NCBI GenBank assembly: GCA_014377915.1
Contig: JACMOT010000201.1
Location: 1-7,152 of the forward strand
Direction: 5' to 3'
Source: Tardiphaga sp.
GTDB taxonomy: Bacteria > Pseudomonadota > Alphaproteobacteria > Rhizobiales > Xanthobacteraceae
DNA: 7,152 nt
This document shows positions 1 to 5,221 of the stretch, one piece after another; position 1 is the stretch's first letter; each line of letters begins with the position of its first letter. Made by a program: the position numbers and the translations under genes. The notes under the pieces are model-generated. The model was not told the DNA's origin and searched no databases. It saw only the letters and a program-made list of their open reading frames with translations.

Positions 1-104
1 CCGGGGCCGTATTCGCGCTTGTTGACCGGCGATTTGGGACGACCCCAAATGTTCTGGCCCATGCGGCGGTCGATTTTATACTTGGCTTCACTACGCTTGG
101 TCAT
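1..104 (-). CDS. rpsD: 30S ribosomal protein S4, N-terminal part (cut by window edge)
   Basis: This is the 5' end of the gene for small-subunit ribosomal protein S4, a primary 16S rRNA-binding protein that nucleates assembly of the 30S body; in some bacteria it also represses its own mRNA. The 34 visible codons begin [16 protein letters not shown] and continue [18 protein letters not shown], which matches the N-terminus of alphaproteobacterial S4 (full length about 205 residues). The S4 and RNA-binding domains lie beyond the left edge. The ATG at 102-104 is preceded on the minus strand by a GAGGA ribosome-binding site at a normal distance. The gene has its own candidate promoter and a long leader upstream. 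It is not linked to a ribosomal protein operon here, which fits the stand-alone rpsD typical of this class. Confidence 0.95.
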   Translation of the reverse strand, partial: MTKRSEAKYKIDRRMGQNIWGRPKSPVNKREYGP

Positions 105-247
105 CGCGTCCTCGATGTTGATGGTAGGGTGAGGAGACGCGCCCTCCTGTGTACCGGAGAATTCCGGTACCGACAGGTTCATTCCCAAGCTGGGAGGAGA
201 ACCACGGGTGCGAAACGCAACGCGGGCCGAAAGCGGCCCGCGAGCAA
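105..247 (-). promoter_or_regulatory. Structured 5' leader of rpsD, candidate S4 autoregulatory region
   Basis: The stretch between the predicted rpsD start site and its ATG holds two perfect hairpins. The first has 9-bp GC-rich arms (221-229 with 234-242) and a 4-nt loop, close to the predicted 5' end of the mRNA. The second has 8-bp arms (151-158 with 163-170) and a 4-nt loop, about 47 nt before the start codon. Ribosomal protein S4 is known to bind structured leaders and repress translation in several bacteria. I cannot match this leader to a described S4-binding fold, so the regulatory role is inferred. Neither hairpin has a clean run of U after it, so neither is a classical terminator. 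The rest of the gene-free stretch (282-430) shows only a short dyad near 293-304, and no clear terminator for the lysR gene that ends at 431. Confidence 0.45.
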
Positions 248-252
248 GCGGG

Positions 253-281
253 GTTCTAGGAAGAACCGCGGGGGATGTCAA
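253..281 (-). promoter_or_regulatory. Candidate sigma-70 promoter of rpsD
   Basis: Read on the minus strand there is a perfect -35 hexamer TTGACA (276-281), a 17-nt spacer and a -10 hexamer TAGAAC (253-258, four of six consensus positions). The predicted start of transcription is near 246, giving an rpsD leader of about 140 nt. A short dyad, GTGCC-AG-GGCAC (293-304), lies about 11 bp upstream of the -35 box and could be an operator. A six-base inverted repeat (252-257 with 262-267) overlaps the -10 region. Hexamers and spacing are seen directly; activity is inferred. Confidence 0.65.
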
Positions 282-430
282 TTGAAAGCCCGGTGCCAGG
301 GCACGAAAACAGGCTAATTCAGCGTATCTGGAAGGGGTTAGGTCCGGTCGGCGGTGACGTGCCTCGGGCGTGCCCTGTGGCCGGAATACCGTCAGGACGA
401 GTTTCGGCGATTCCCGGGCTCGAATGAAGA

Positions 431-1324
431 CTAGGCGGCCGGATCGACGGCTCGTGCGAACAGCAGTTGCGACAGATGCGACAGAATTTCCGCGGTTTCG
501 ACACTGCGCTGCGGGTCGGGCCGCGCGCACAGGAACGCCTTCAGCGGCGGCAGCGGCGGCAGATAGTCTTCCTTGGCCTCGACCAGCGTGGCTGGCAACA
601 TCCGTCGCGGGATGATCGTCAGTCCGAGTCCGGCCTCGGCGGCCGACAGCTTGGCCTGGTAGTCCGAGCTGTTGAACGCCACCCGATAGGGCAGCCCCTT
701 GCGGGACAGCGCGCTGATCATCAGCGCATCGGTCACCGCGCCGCTCCAGCTCAGGATCGGCAGCGGCACGCCGGGGCTCAGCAGGAAGTCGCTGGCGCGT
801 GCCCAGACAAATTGTTCGTCATGTTCATCGACGATGAAGTCAGCCATGTCATTGGTCAGCTCGGCGGTGCGGAACACACAGGCGATGTCGATGAAGCCGT
901 CGGCGAGCTCCTTGGTGAGCTCGGCGGAGTTGTCGGTGTGAATGGTGACGTCGCCCAGCAGGTCGTGGTCGCGCTTCTTCAGATATTCCTTGACGTAGAG
1001 GTTGCTGATCCCGAGCCGGATCCGGGCCGGCGCGTCGACGATGCTGTTGCCGCGCAAGCGCAGCATCTGATCGTTGGCGTCCATCATCCGGCGCGCGTGG
1101 TTGAGTACCAGCGACCCCAGCTTGGTCGCGGCCGACCCTCCCGCGCCCTTTTTGAAGATCGAGCCACCGAGCATGGTCTCGATGCGCTTCATCTGCGCGC
1201 TGACGGCGGGCTGGGTCAGGCCGAGACGGCTGGCCGCCTTGGTCAGGCTTCCGGTCTCCGAGATGGCAATCAACGTGCGAACGATTTCAATCGGAACGTT
1301 AAGTTGACGATATTGTTCTTGCAT
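431..1324 (-). CDS. LysR-family transcriptional regulator
   Basis: This encodes a 297-residue LysR-type DNA-binding regulator. Residues 11-60 form the winged helix-turn-helix, with the typical pattern [20 protein letters not shown] followed by KRIE and a wing; the usual family stretch is less conserved there ([11 protein letters not shown]). Residues from about 95 onward form the effector-binding domain, ending with the common motif [11 protein letters not shown]. Length is normal for the family. The ATG at 1322-1324 was chosen because GGGG lies 10 nt upstream; a GTG at 1346-1348 would add eight residues but has a poor ribosome-binding site. The effector is not identifiable. LysR regulators often control a divergent neighbour, but none is seen here: the upstream YajC-like gene reads in the same direction. 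It has its own promoter. The long open frame on the opposite strand is a GC-driven shadow. Confidence 0.92.
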   Translation of the reverse strand: MQEQYRQLNVPIEIVRTLIAISETGSLTKAASRLGLTQPAVSAQMKRIETMLGGSIFKKGAGGSAATKLGSLVLNHARRMMDANDQMLRLRGNSIVDAPARIRLGISNLYVKEYLKKRDHDLLGDVTIHTDNSAELTKELADGFIDIACVFRTAELTNDMADFIVDEHDEQFVWARASDFLLSPGVPLPILSWSGAVTDALMISALSRKGLPYRVAFNSSDYQAKLSAAEAGLGLTIIPRRMLPATLVEAKEDYLPPLPPLKAFLCARPDPQRSVETAEILSHLSQLLFARAVDPAA

Positions 1325-1393
1325 CGATGATTTACCCCAGGGGATCACCGTCGCATGGAAACCATAGTTTACCTAGCGGACATATGAATTTTT

Positions 1394-1422
1394 ATTATAC
1401 CCCGCGCGCAGTCTTATGTCTG
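1394..1422 (-). promoter_or_regulatory. Candidate sigma-70 promoter of the lysR gene
   Basis: Read on the minus strand, a perfect -10 hexamer TATAAT (1394-1399) is preceded after 17 nt by CAGACA (1417-1422, four of six matches to TTGACA). It sits in a distinctly AT-rich island. Transcription would start near 1387, leaving a leader of about 60 nt before the ATG at 1324. The hexamers are seen directly; activity is inferred. Confidence 0.6.
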
Positions 1423-1435
1423 ACGCCGGGCATAT

Positions 1436-1448
1436 AATTACAGTAATT
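1436..1448. promoter_or_regulatory. 13-bp AT-rich palindrome, possible operator of the lysR gene
   Basis: AATTAC-A-GTAATT is a perfect dyad with 6-bp arms. It is centred about 55 bp upstream of the predicted lysR start site, where LysR proteins usually bind their own promoter. It does not show the textbook T-N11-A dyad spacing, so assignment as the LysR site is tentative. Confidence 0.35.
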
Positions 1449-1532
1449 TAGTAGGGGTCGTGTCCTGTGATGGCGAGCCACGGCCCAACGCCGCCTCGCG
1501 CTGTGGACAGGGTCGTCAACGGCCTGAACAAG

Positions 1533-1814
1533 TCACGATGCGTTAACAAATCGTTCTTCGATGCTGCTGCGCCGGGCCAGCACATGGGTGGTGTCGGACA
1601 ATTTGATATGGACGGTATCGCCGCGGTCGAATTTCGTGATCTGTCCGATCAGGCCGCCGCAGGTGACGATATGGTCACCCAGCATCAGCGACCCCAGGAA
1701 GTTCATGTGGCTTTGCTGGCGTTTCAATTGCGGCCTTACAAGAATGAAAAACGTCAGCACGAATACCAGCGCCAGCGCGCCGCCGATTTGCATCAAGCCT
1801 GTTGAAATCATCAT
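1533..1814 (-). CDS. YajC-like small membrane protein (Sec accessory subunit family)
   Basis: A 93-residue protein with one N-terminal membrane helix (about residues 8-27, IGGALALVFVLTFFILV) followed directly by RPQ and a small cytoplasmic beta domain containing GDHIVTCGGLIGQITKF. The helix-RPQ-basic stretch and the GD.(I/V)VT.GGLIG.(I/V)T pattern are hallmarks of YajC, the small partner of SecDF in the inner-membrane translocase. It is at the short end for alphaproteobacterial YajC, which I recall at about 110-130 residues, and lacks an extended charged tail. It also has a cysteine (C52) inside the conserved loop. No secD or secF is adjacent. It may be a second, diverged YajC; that is inference. 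The first of two consecutive ATGs (1812-1814) is preceded by GTGAG at a usable distance. It lies 66 bp downstream of another small membrane protein gene and could be co-transcribed with it. The 10-bp palindrome CAAATATTTG (1828-1837) lies just before the ribosome-binding site. Confidence 0.8.
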   Translation of the reverse strand: MMISTGLMQIGGALALVFVLTFFILVRPQLKRQQSHMNFLGSLMLGDHIVTCGGLIGQITKFDRGDTVHIKLSDTTHVLARRSSIEERFVNAS

Positions 1815-1880
1815 AGGATCTCACTTTCAAATATTTGTCCCACGAGGCTGTGGTGGCTGTCAGCGGCGACGTCGTCGCGC

Positions 1881-2147
1881 CTACGGTTCGGTGGCGGCGG
1901 GGAGGGGGACGGATTTGGCCTGGGCGCTTTTGAACAGCCAGCCGGTCCCGAATATACCAACCAGCAATAGCACCACGTGAACGGCGACGTATTCCGGCAA
2001 CCACGCGACGATGCCGGCGCTGACGCAGAAAATCATCGACCAGAACGTGGCGAGCACCGTCATCAACTGGAAGCGGACGATTTTTGGCAGATGCCTCAAG
2101 CCGTTTTTGGAGGAATTCATGATGGGATCGAAAATGGCGCGGATCAT
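1881..2147 (-). CDS. Small two-helix membrane protein of unknown function
   Basis: An 88-residue protein I do not recognise. It has a basic, amphipathic N-terminus (residues 1-27, with KNGLRHLPKIVRF) and two predicted membrane helices, about residues 28-49 and 54-73, separated by a very short turn (PEY), then a short Ala/Pro tail. The topology suggests a hairpin in the inner membrane with cytoplasmic ends. The ATG at 2145-2147 is preceded by GGAAA at a good distance, favouring it over an internal ATG at residue 10, which has no ribosome-binding site. The coherent hydrophobic pattern supports a real gene. It reads in the same direction as the YajC-like gene 66 bp downstream, so the two membrane proteins may be made together; function is unknown. 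Confidence 0.7.
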   Translation of the reverse strand: MIRAIFDPIMNSSKNGLRHLPKIVRFQLMTVLATFWSMIFCVSAGIVAWLPEYVAVHVVLLLVGIFGTGWLFKSAQAKSVPLPAATEP

Positions 2148-2170
2148 TGATTTTCCAGTTCGGTCGTAGG

Positions 2171-2199
2171 AATTGAACGCTTCACGGCAGCGTTCAGTT
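2171..2199. repeat. Hairpin in the leader of the 88-residue protein gene
   Basis: TGAACGCT (2174-2181) and AGCGTTCA (2189-2196) are perfect inverted arms around a 7-nt loop. The stem can be extended to 11 pairs with one G-U. It starts 24 bp upstream of the ATG at 2147. There is no U run after it on either strand, so it is not a classical terminator. It may be a leader structure or an operator. Confidence 0.4.
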
Positions 2200-2267
2200 G
2201 ATGGGGAGTCGCCAATTGGCGCGGACAGGCAATAGGAAGCTGGAAGGAACCAAGCCAGCTATGATGG

Positions 2268-2313
2268 TTTGAAAGTGTAGCTTCGGTAAGGGGAGTCGAC
2301 GCGCGCTTTCAAA
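2268..2313. repeat. Spaced inverted repeat TTTGAAAG...CTTTCAAA
   Basis: Perfect 8-bp arms (2268-2275 and 2306-2313) are separated by 30 nt in the 268-bp gene-free gap between the unrecognised frame at 2416-2814 and the 88-residue protein gene. The same TTTGAAAG word occurs on the minus strand just ahead of the YajC-like gene (1824-1831). No confident promoter was found in this gap. A regulatory role is possible but unproven, and chance is not excluded. Confidence 0.25.
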
Positions 2314-2415
2314 TCGTGGCTCCGATCTTCGTCATGGTGCGGAACGACCGGCTTATAAAGACGAGAACAAATGGACCGCGCGATACCAGCTCGCTTGAAG
2401 TGCGATCGACGTCGG

Positions 2416-2814
2416 CTAGAGTGGCGGTGTGATCGCCTTGGTCACGGTGGTCGATGTGCTGCTTAAACTCAGGAATTGCGCCCGGGCATCAGCGAGCGCG
2501 ACGTGCATGCCTTCGAGTTCGGTAAAGGCCAGGCCCTGGCCGACGGTGTCGGAATAGGCTCCCTCGATCTGGACACTTAAAATGACCGTGGCGTTGAGCG
2601 AGATATGTTTCCAGGTGATTTGATAGCTGGTCTCATCAACTCCCGCGCTTAGATGTCCTGAGGTCAACTTGATCATTCGTGATTTGCCCGGTTGGTGACT
2701 GGTTCCATGCTGATGAAAGAATGTCGCAGTCGTGAAGTTCCCGGGCTTTTTCAATAAATCGAAATAAACATCTCGGAGCGAATCCCGACATATCGTCCAT
2801 TTCGCGGTGCGCAT
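2416..2814 (-). CDS. Hypothetical protein, 132 codons, possibly accessory
   Basis: I do not recognise this product. It has no signal peptide or membrane segment. The C-terminal two thirds, from M47 (MIKLTSGHLSAGVDETSYQ), reads like a real protein with alternating beta-like stretches (SYQITWKH, ATVILSVQIEG) and a final helix (LADARAQFL) before a Ser/Thr-rich tail. Third codon positions are only mixed in GC over the first half and become clearly GC-rich in the second half, suggesting that the second half is coding while the first may be leader, recently acquired DNA or a decayed region. The ATG at 2812-2814 has a plausible GGCGGA site; the alternative start at M47 has none. The stop of a short upstream frame directly abuts the first ATG. 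The gene stands alone between gene-poor gaps. Existence is moderately likely; function is unknown. Confidence 0.5.
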   Translation of the reverse strand: MRTAKWTICRDSLRDVYFDLLKKPGNFTTATFFHQHGTSHQPGKSRMIKLTSGHLSAGVDETSYQITWKHISLNATVILSVQIEGAYSDTVGQGLAFTELEGMHVALADARAQFLSLSSTSTTVTKAITPPL

Positions 2815-3022
2815 TTATCCGCCGCGAAATCCGGCGCGGTTGCTTTGTCGGGCAGCGGTCGTTCCGGAATTTATTCGGCGAGGCGGTGCCGCCGCGTTGG
2901 CCGCGCATGTCCGTAAAATAACGGGGGTCGTTGCCGCCACGTTGGGTACCTCCCGCGCCCGGGCCTTGGCGACCATGTAGCGCGAGAGGTGTGAGGAGAC
3001 GCGGCGTATGGTTACGTTCGGC

Positions 3023-3406
3023 TCACTGTTTCGGCGCCGGCGTGGCTACCGGCTTACCGTCCTCGACGACATAGACCGCCATGATCTTGAGGCCCTTGTC
3101 GTTGGTCTTGATATCGTGCGGCACGCCGGCGGGGACCGCGTAGGAATCCCCGGCCTTCAGTTCCTGGTCGGGCTTGCCTTCCACCAGCAAGGTCGCGCCG
3201 CCATCAAGCACATAGCCGGTGTCGACGCCGGGATGGGTATGGCGGCCAGCGATCTGGCTCGGGCCGATCTCGGCGATCACGCTGACGATGTGATAGCCGA
3301 CCGGAAACTTGATGTCCTGCAGCGGCGTTCGCTTGATGCCCTGCGCCGCCGCGGCGCCAGCGGTGATCGCGATGATGAACCCGCCCAGCATGAGTCTCTT
3401 CAACAT
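3023..3406 (-). CDS. Exported small cupin-domain protein
   Basis: A 127-residue single-domain cupin with a clear Sec signal peptide: positive start (MLKRL), hydrophobic core (residues 6-17) and an Ala-rich cleavage region near residues 18-22, so it should be periplasmic. Cupin motif 1 is GRHTHPGVDTGYVLDG (54-69) with metal-ligand candidates H56 and H58. The usual glutamate position is taken by Asp62. Motif 2 is GDSYAVPAGVPH (86-97) with ligand H97. Substrate and reaction cannot be told from sequence; small secreted cupins include dioxygenases, isomerases and binding proteins. The ATG at 3404-3406 has a strong GGGAGA ribosome-binding site. It lies 102 bp downstream of murI in the same direction, and may be co-transcribed or use a weak promoter in that gap. 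There is no clear terminator after the stop. Confidence 0.88.
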   Translation of the reverse strand: MLKRLMLGGFIIAITAGAAAAQGIKRTPLQDIKFPVGYHIVSVIAEIGPSQIAGRHTHPGVDTGYVLDGGATLLVEGKPDQELKAGDSYAVPAGVPHDIKTNDKGLKIMAVYVVEDGKPVATPAPKQ

Positions 3407-3508
3407 GGTGTTCTCCCTGTCGCTGCCTTCTTGGAGGTCAGACAGCGCAAGGGTAGCAGCCGGATTGGCCGTCGCAAGCGCCGCTTTCGCGGGGGGTCCG
3501 GCGTTACC

Positions 3509-4309
3509 TCAGGCCGCGCTGCGGGTACCGAAATATGCCGCGCTCATGCGCAGCAGCGGCGGCGCGGGCGGTTTGCCGGAAGTGTAGAGGATTTTTGGAG
3601 GCGCGCCGGCATCGTCTGCCTGGCCGTCGCCGGGCCCGAGCAGATCCACCACCCGCCGCGCGATCGCCGGCGCCGGATCGATCCAGGTCACCGGCCACGG
3701 CGCCAGCGCAATGAAGCGCGTCAGCAGCAACGGATAATGCGTGCAGGCCAGCACCACGGTGTCGGTTTTCGCGCTGCCGTCGTCGACGAAACAGGCGGTG
3801 ATCTCTTTGAGCAAATCATGGTCGCTGATGGTGGCGCCGCCGAGCTCGGCCTCGGCCTGTGACGCGAGATGGGCCGAGCCGACCAGCGTGACGTCGCAGC
3901 CGCCGGCGAAATCCCGGATCAACGCCTTGGTATATTCGCGCTTTACCGTGCCCGAGGTGCCGAGCACCGAGACGCGTCGGCTTCGCGAGCCCGCGCAGGC
4001 CGGCTTGATCGCCGGCACGGTACCGACGAACGGCACCGGGAAGGCGCGGCGCAGATGGCCCATCACCAGCGTCGAGGCGGTGTTGCAGGCGATCACCACC
4101 AGTTCCGGCCGGTGCAGCGCGATCAGCTCGCCGATGACCGGCACTACCCGGGCGACAATGGCGTCCTCGGAATGCTGGCCATAGGGGAAGAAAGCATCAT
4201 CGGCGACATAGATGTAGCGCGCGTCCGGACGCGCCCGCACGATCTCGCGCAGCACGGTGAGGCCGCCGAGGCCGGAATCGAACACGAGGATGGTGGGGCG
4301 GTGGGGCAC
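3509..4309 (-). CDS. murI: Glutamate racemase
   Basis: MurI converts L-glutamate to D-glutamate, supplying the D-Glu of peptidoglycan stem peptides, in the cytoplasm. Family signatures are all present (numbering from the GTG chosen here): FDSGLGGLTV with Asp11-Ser12, FFPYG at 41-45, the first catalytic cysteine in ACNTAST (C75), GTSGT at 117-121, and the second catalytic cysteine in LACTHYP (C189, with H191). The 266-residue length fits the family. The start is uncertain. I chose the GTG at 4307-4309 because homologues begin just a few residues before the TILVFDSG motif. An upstream GTG at 4376-4378 would add 23 residues of unlikely sequence, and neither has a good ribosome-binding site. The cupin gene follows in the same direction, and cytochrome b561 diverges on the other side. 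Confidence 0.95.
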   Translation of the reverse strand: MPHRPTILVFDSGLGGLTVLREIVRARPDARYIYVADDAFFPYGQHSEDAIVARVVPVIGELIALHRPELVVIACNTASTLVMGHLRRAFPVPFVGTVPAIKPACAGSRSRRVSVLGTSGTVKREYTKALIRDFAGGCDVTLVGSAHLASQAEAELGGATISDHDLLKEITACFVDDGSAKTDTVVLACTHYPLLLTRFIALAPWPVTWIDPAPAIARRVVDLLGPGDGQADDAGAPPKILYTSGKPPAPPLLRMSAAYFGTRSAA

Positions 4310-4346
4310 GGAATCACTGTTGCCGATGTGGGTTACTTTTGAGTTG

Positions 4347-4414
4347 CCGCGTCTCGTTCCCCGGAGGCATAGCGGCACAAGGCGGCCGCGCCGCGTCCGG
4401 GAAACGAGAACGGC
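4347..4414. repeat. Long imperfect inverted repeat upstream of murI
   Basis: TCTCGTTCCCGGA (4353-4365) is mirrored by TCCGGGAAACGAGA (4396-4409) with one extra base, and the outer arms GCCG (4347-4350) and CGGC (4411-4414) also pair. The central spacer is 30 nt. It lies in the murI-cybB divergent region and could be a palindromic repetitive element or a leader structure for murI. Confidence 0.5.
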
Positions 4415-4431
4415 AAGTCTGGAGCTATTCC

Positions 4432-4447
4432 AGCCGCGATCGCGGCT
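4432..4447. repeat. Perfect 16-bp palindrome
   Basis: AGCCGCGATCGCGGCT is its own reverse complement and is followed on the plus strand by TTCT. A smaller dyad, CTGGA-N5-TCCAG (4419-4433), overlaps its left edge. It lies about 78 bp upstream of the cytochrome b561 ATG. It could be an operator or a weak hairpin; no upstream plus-strand gene needs a terminator here. Confidence 0.45.
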
Positions 4448-4467
4448 TTCTGAGGGCGCGACGGCTT

Positions 4468-4484
4468 GCCGCGGCCGCCGCGGC
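4468..4484. repeat. GC-rich hairpin upstream of cytochrome b561
   Basis: GCCGCGG (4468-4474) and CCGCGGC (4478-4484) are perfect arms around a 3-nt spacer, followed on the plus strand by a TTTT run at 4491-4494. It lies 40 bp upstream of the cybB start, probably in its leader. The arrangement is mildly terminator-like but the T run is short and displaced, so this is not called a terminator. Confidence 0.35.
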
Positions 4485-4524
4485 GTGGCCTTTTCGACCG
4501 GTTCGTCGCTTCGAAGAGAGTGTC

Positions 4525-5070
4525 ATGATCCGCAATACCACCGCCCGCTGGGGCAATCTGTCCCGAGCTTTGCACTGGGTCCTCGGCCTCGCCATCCTTT
4601 TCATGCTGGCCTATGGCTGGTGGTTCAACCACATCGCGGCGCGGCCGGTGCGGTTCTTTCACCGCTCGATCCATGCCGATATCGGCTATTTGATCCTGCT
4701 GCTGATGGCGATCCGGCTGATCTGGCGTGCCGTCAACCCGGTGCCGGCGCCGCCGGCCGATTCGCCGACCTGGGAGCGTGTGCTGGCCAAGGCCAATCAC
4801 TGGGCGCTGTACGGCGTCACGATGCTGGTCGCCGGGCTCGGCTGGGCGCATTCCGGCGCCCACAAGCCGGATTATGCCGATTTCTTCGGCTGGTTCCGGG
4901 TGCCGCAATTCACCAGTACCGACAAGGCCATGGCGGACCGCTATGAGGATCTGCACATCTACGCGGCCTATCTGCTGATCGGCCTGGTGGTGCTGCATCT
5001 GGTGGCGGCGCTGTTTCATCGCTTCGTCCGGCACGACGACGTGGTGGCAAGGATGACGGCGGGGGAGTGA
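4525..5070 (+). CDS. Cytochrome b561 family di-heme membrane protein
   Basis: A 181-residue inner-membrane cytochrome of the bacterial b561 (CybB) family, which carries electrons through two b hemes, probably to or from quinone. Four membrane helices are visible, about residues 16-34, 52-70, 92-109 and 145-166. Conserved histidines fit the family: H17 in SRALHW, H50 in FHRSIHADIGY, H144 in DLHIYAAY and H158 in VLHLVAALFH are the best heme-ligand candidates. The ATG at 4525 was chosen because an AGAG-rich ribosome-binding site (GAAGAGAG) ends 4 nt before it and the protein then starts with the family-typical RWG.LSR.LHW. The frame remains open further upstream but encodes Arg-rich nonsense through the palindromes. 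It is the only plus-strand gene, divergent from murI and convergent with the MOSC gene. No confident promoter was seen. Confidence 0.93.
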   Translation: MIRNTTARWGNLSRALHWVLGLAILFMLAYGWWFNHIAARPVRFFHRSIHADIGYLILLLMAIRLIWRAVNPVPAPPADSPTWERVLAKANHWALYGVTMLVAGLGWAHSGAHKPDYADFFGWFRVPQFTSTDKAMADRYEDLHIYAAYLLIGLVVLHLVAALFHRFVRHDDVVARMTAGE

Positions 5071-5087
5071 GCCGGCAGATGTGAGCT

Positions 5088-5215
5088 GTCATTCCGGGGC
5101 GGGAGCGGCGCTAGCCGCGACCGAACCCGGAATCCCGAAATGTTCATCGCCCCATATCGAGATTCCCCACCACTCCAATTGGGGTGGCTGAGGTGCGCTC
5201 GCGCCCCGGAATGAC
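5088..5215. repeat. Palindromic repetitive element A (MITE-like), 128 bp
   Basis: The element has perfect 14-bp terminal inverted repeats: GTCATTCCGGGGCG (5088-5101) and CGCCCCGGAATGAC (5202-5215). Nested inside are a second inverted pair, GGAATCCCGA (5129-5138) with TCGAGATTCC (5157-5166, one mismatch), and a near-perfect 18-nt palindrome at 5170-5187. It fills most of the gap between cytochrome b561 and the MOSC gene, whose stops converge on it, so the transcribed hairpins could stop transcription or protect mRNA ends from both sides. From memory, intergenic repeats with these ends are common in Bradyrhizobium-type genomes. It has no coding capacity, so any mobility would need a transposase elsewhere. 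Confidence 0.8.
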
Positions 5216-5221
5216 GATCAA

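Noticed and set aside
221..242. GC-rich hairpin considered as the lysR terminator
   Set aside because: It lies about 190 bp past the lysR stop, downstream of a good rpsD promoter, and is not followed by a U run in the lysR direction; it fits the rpsD leader better.
467..1330. Long plus-strand open frame opposite the lysR gene
   Set aside because: It mirrors the codon phase of a clear LysR gene and its product is Arg/Gly/Gln-rich with no domain; it is a typical GC-driven antisense shadow.
1433..1438. Plus-strand TATAAT that could drive a transcript toward 1467
   Set aside because: No acceptable -35 at proper spacing, and the only plus-strand frame downstream is antisense to the YajC-like gene.
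2246..2270. GGAAC followed by GGTT, resembling an EcfG general-stress promoter
   Set aside because: The spacer is 15 nt rather than 16-17, the -10 part is not CGTT, and no plus-strand gene lies downstream.
2148..2415. Gene-free gap searched for tRNA, small RNA or promoter
   Set aside because: Only inverted repeats were found; no cloverleaf, no well-spaced promoter hexamers and no terminator with a U run.
2636..2908. 90-codon minus-strand frame overlapping the 132-codon frame
   Set aside because: Basic, low-complexity composition without motif; it overlaps a more protein-like frame and has no ribosome-binding site.
2991..3003. 13-nt word GTGAGGAGACGCG also present at 129-141
   Set aside because: One shared 13-mer in 7 kb of GC-rich DNA is close to chance, and neither copy has a consistent context.
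3008..3862. Long plus-strand open frame opposite the cupin and murI genes
   Set aside because: It spans two well-supported minus-strand genes and the gap between them, with Arg-rich low-complexity product; it is a shadow.
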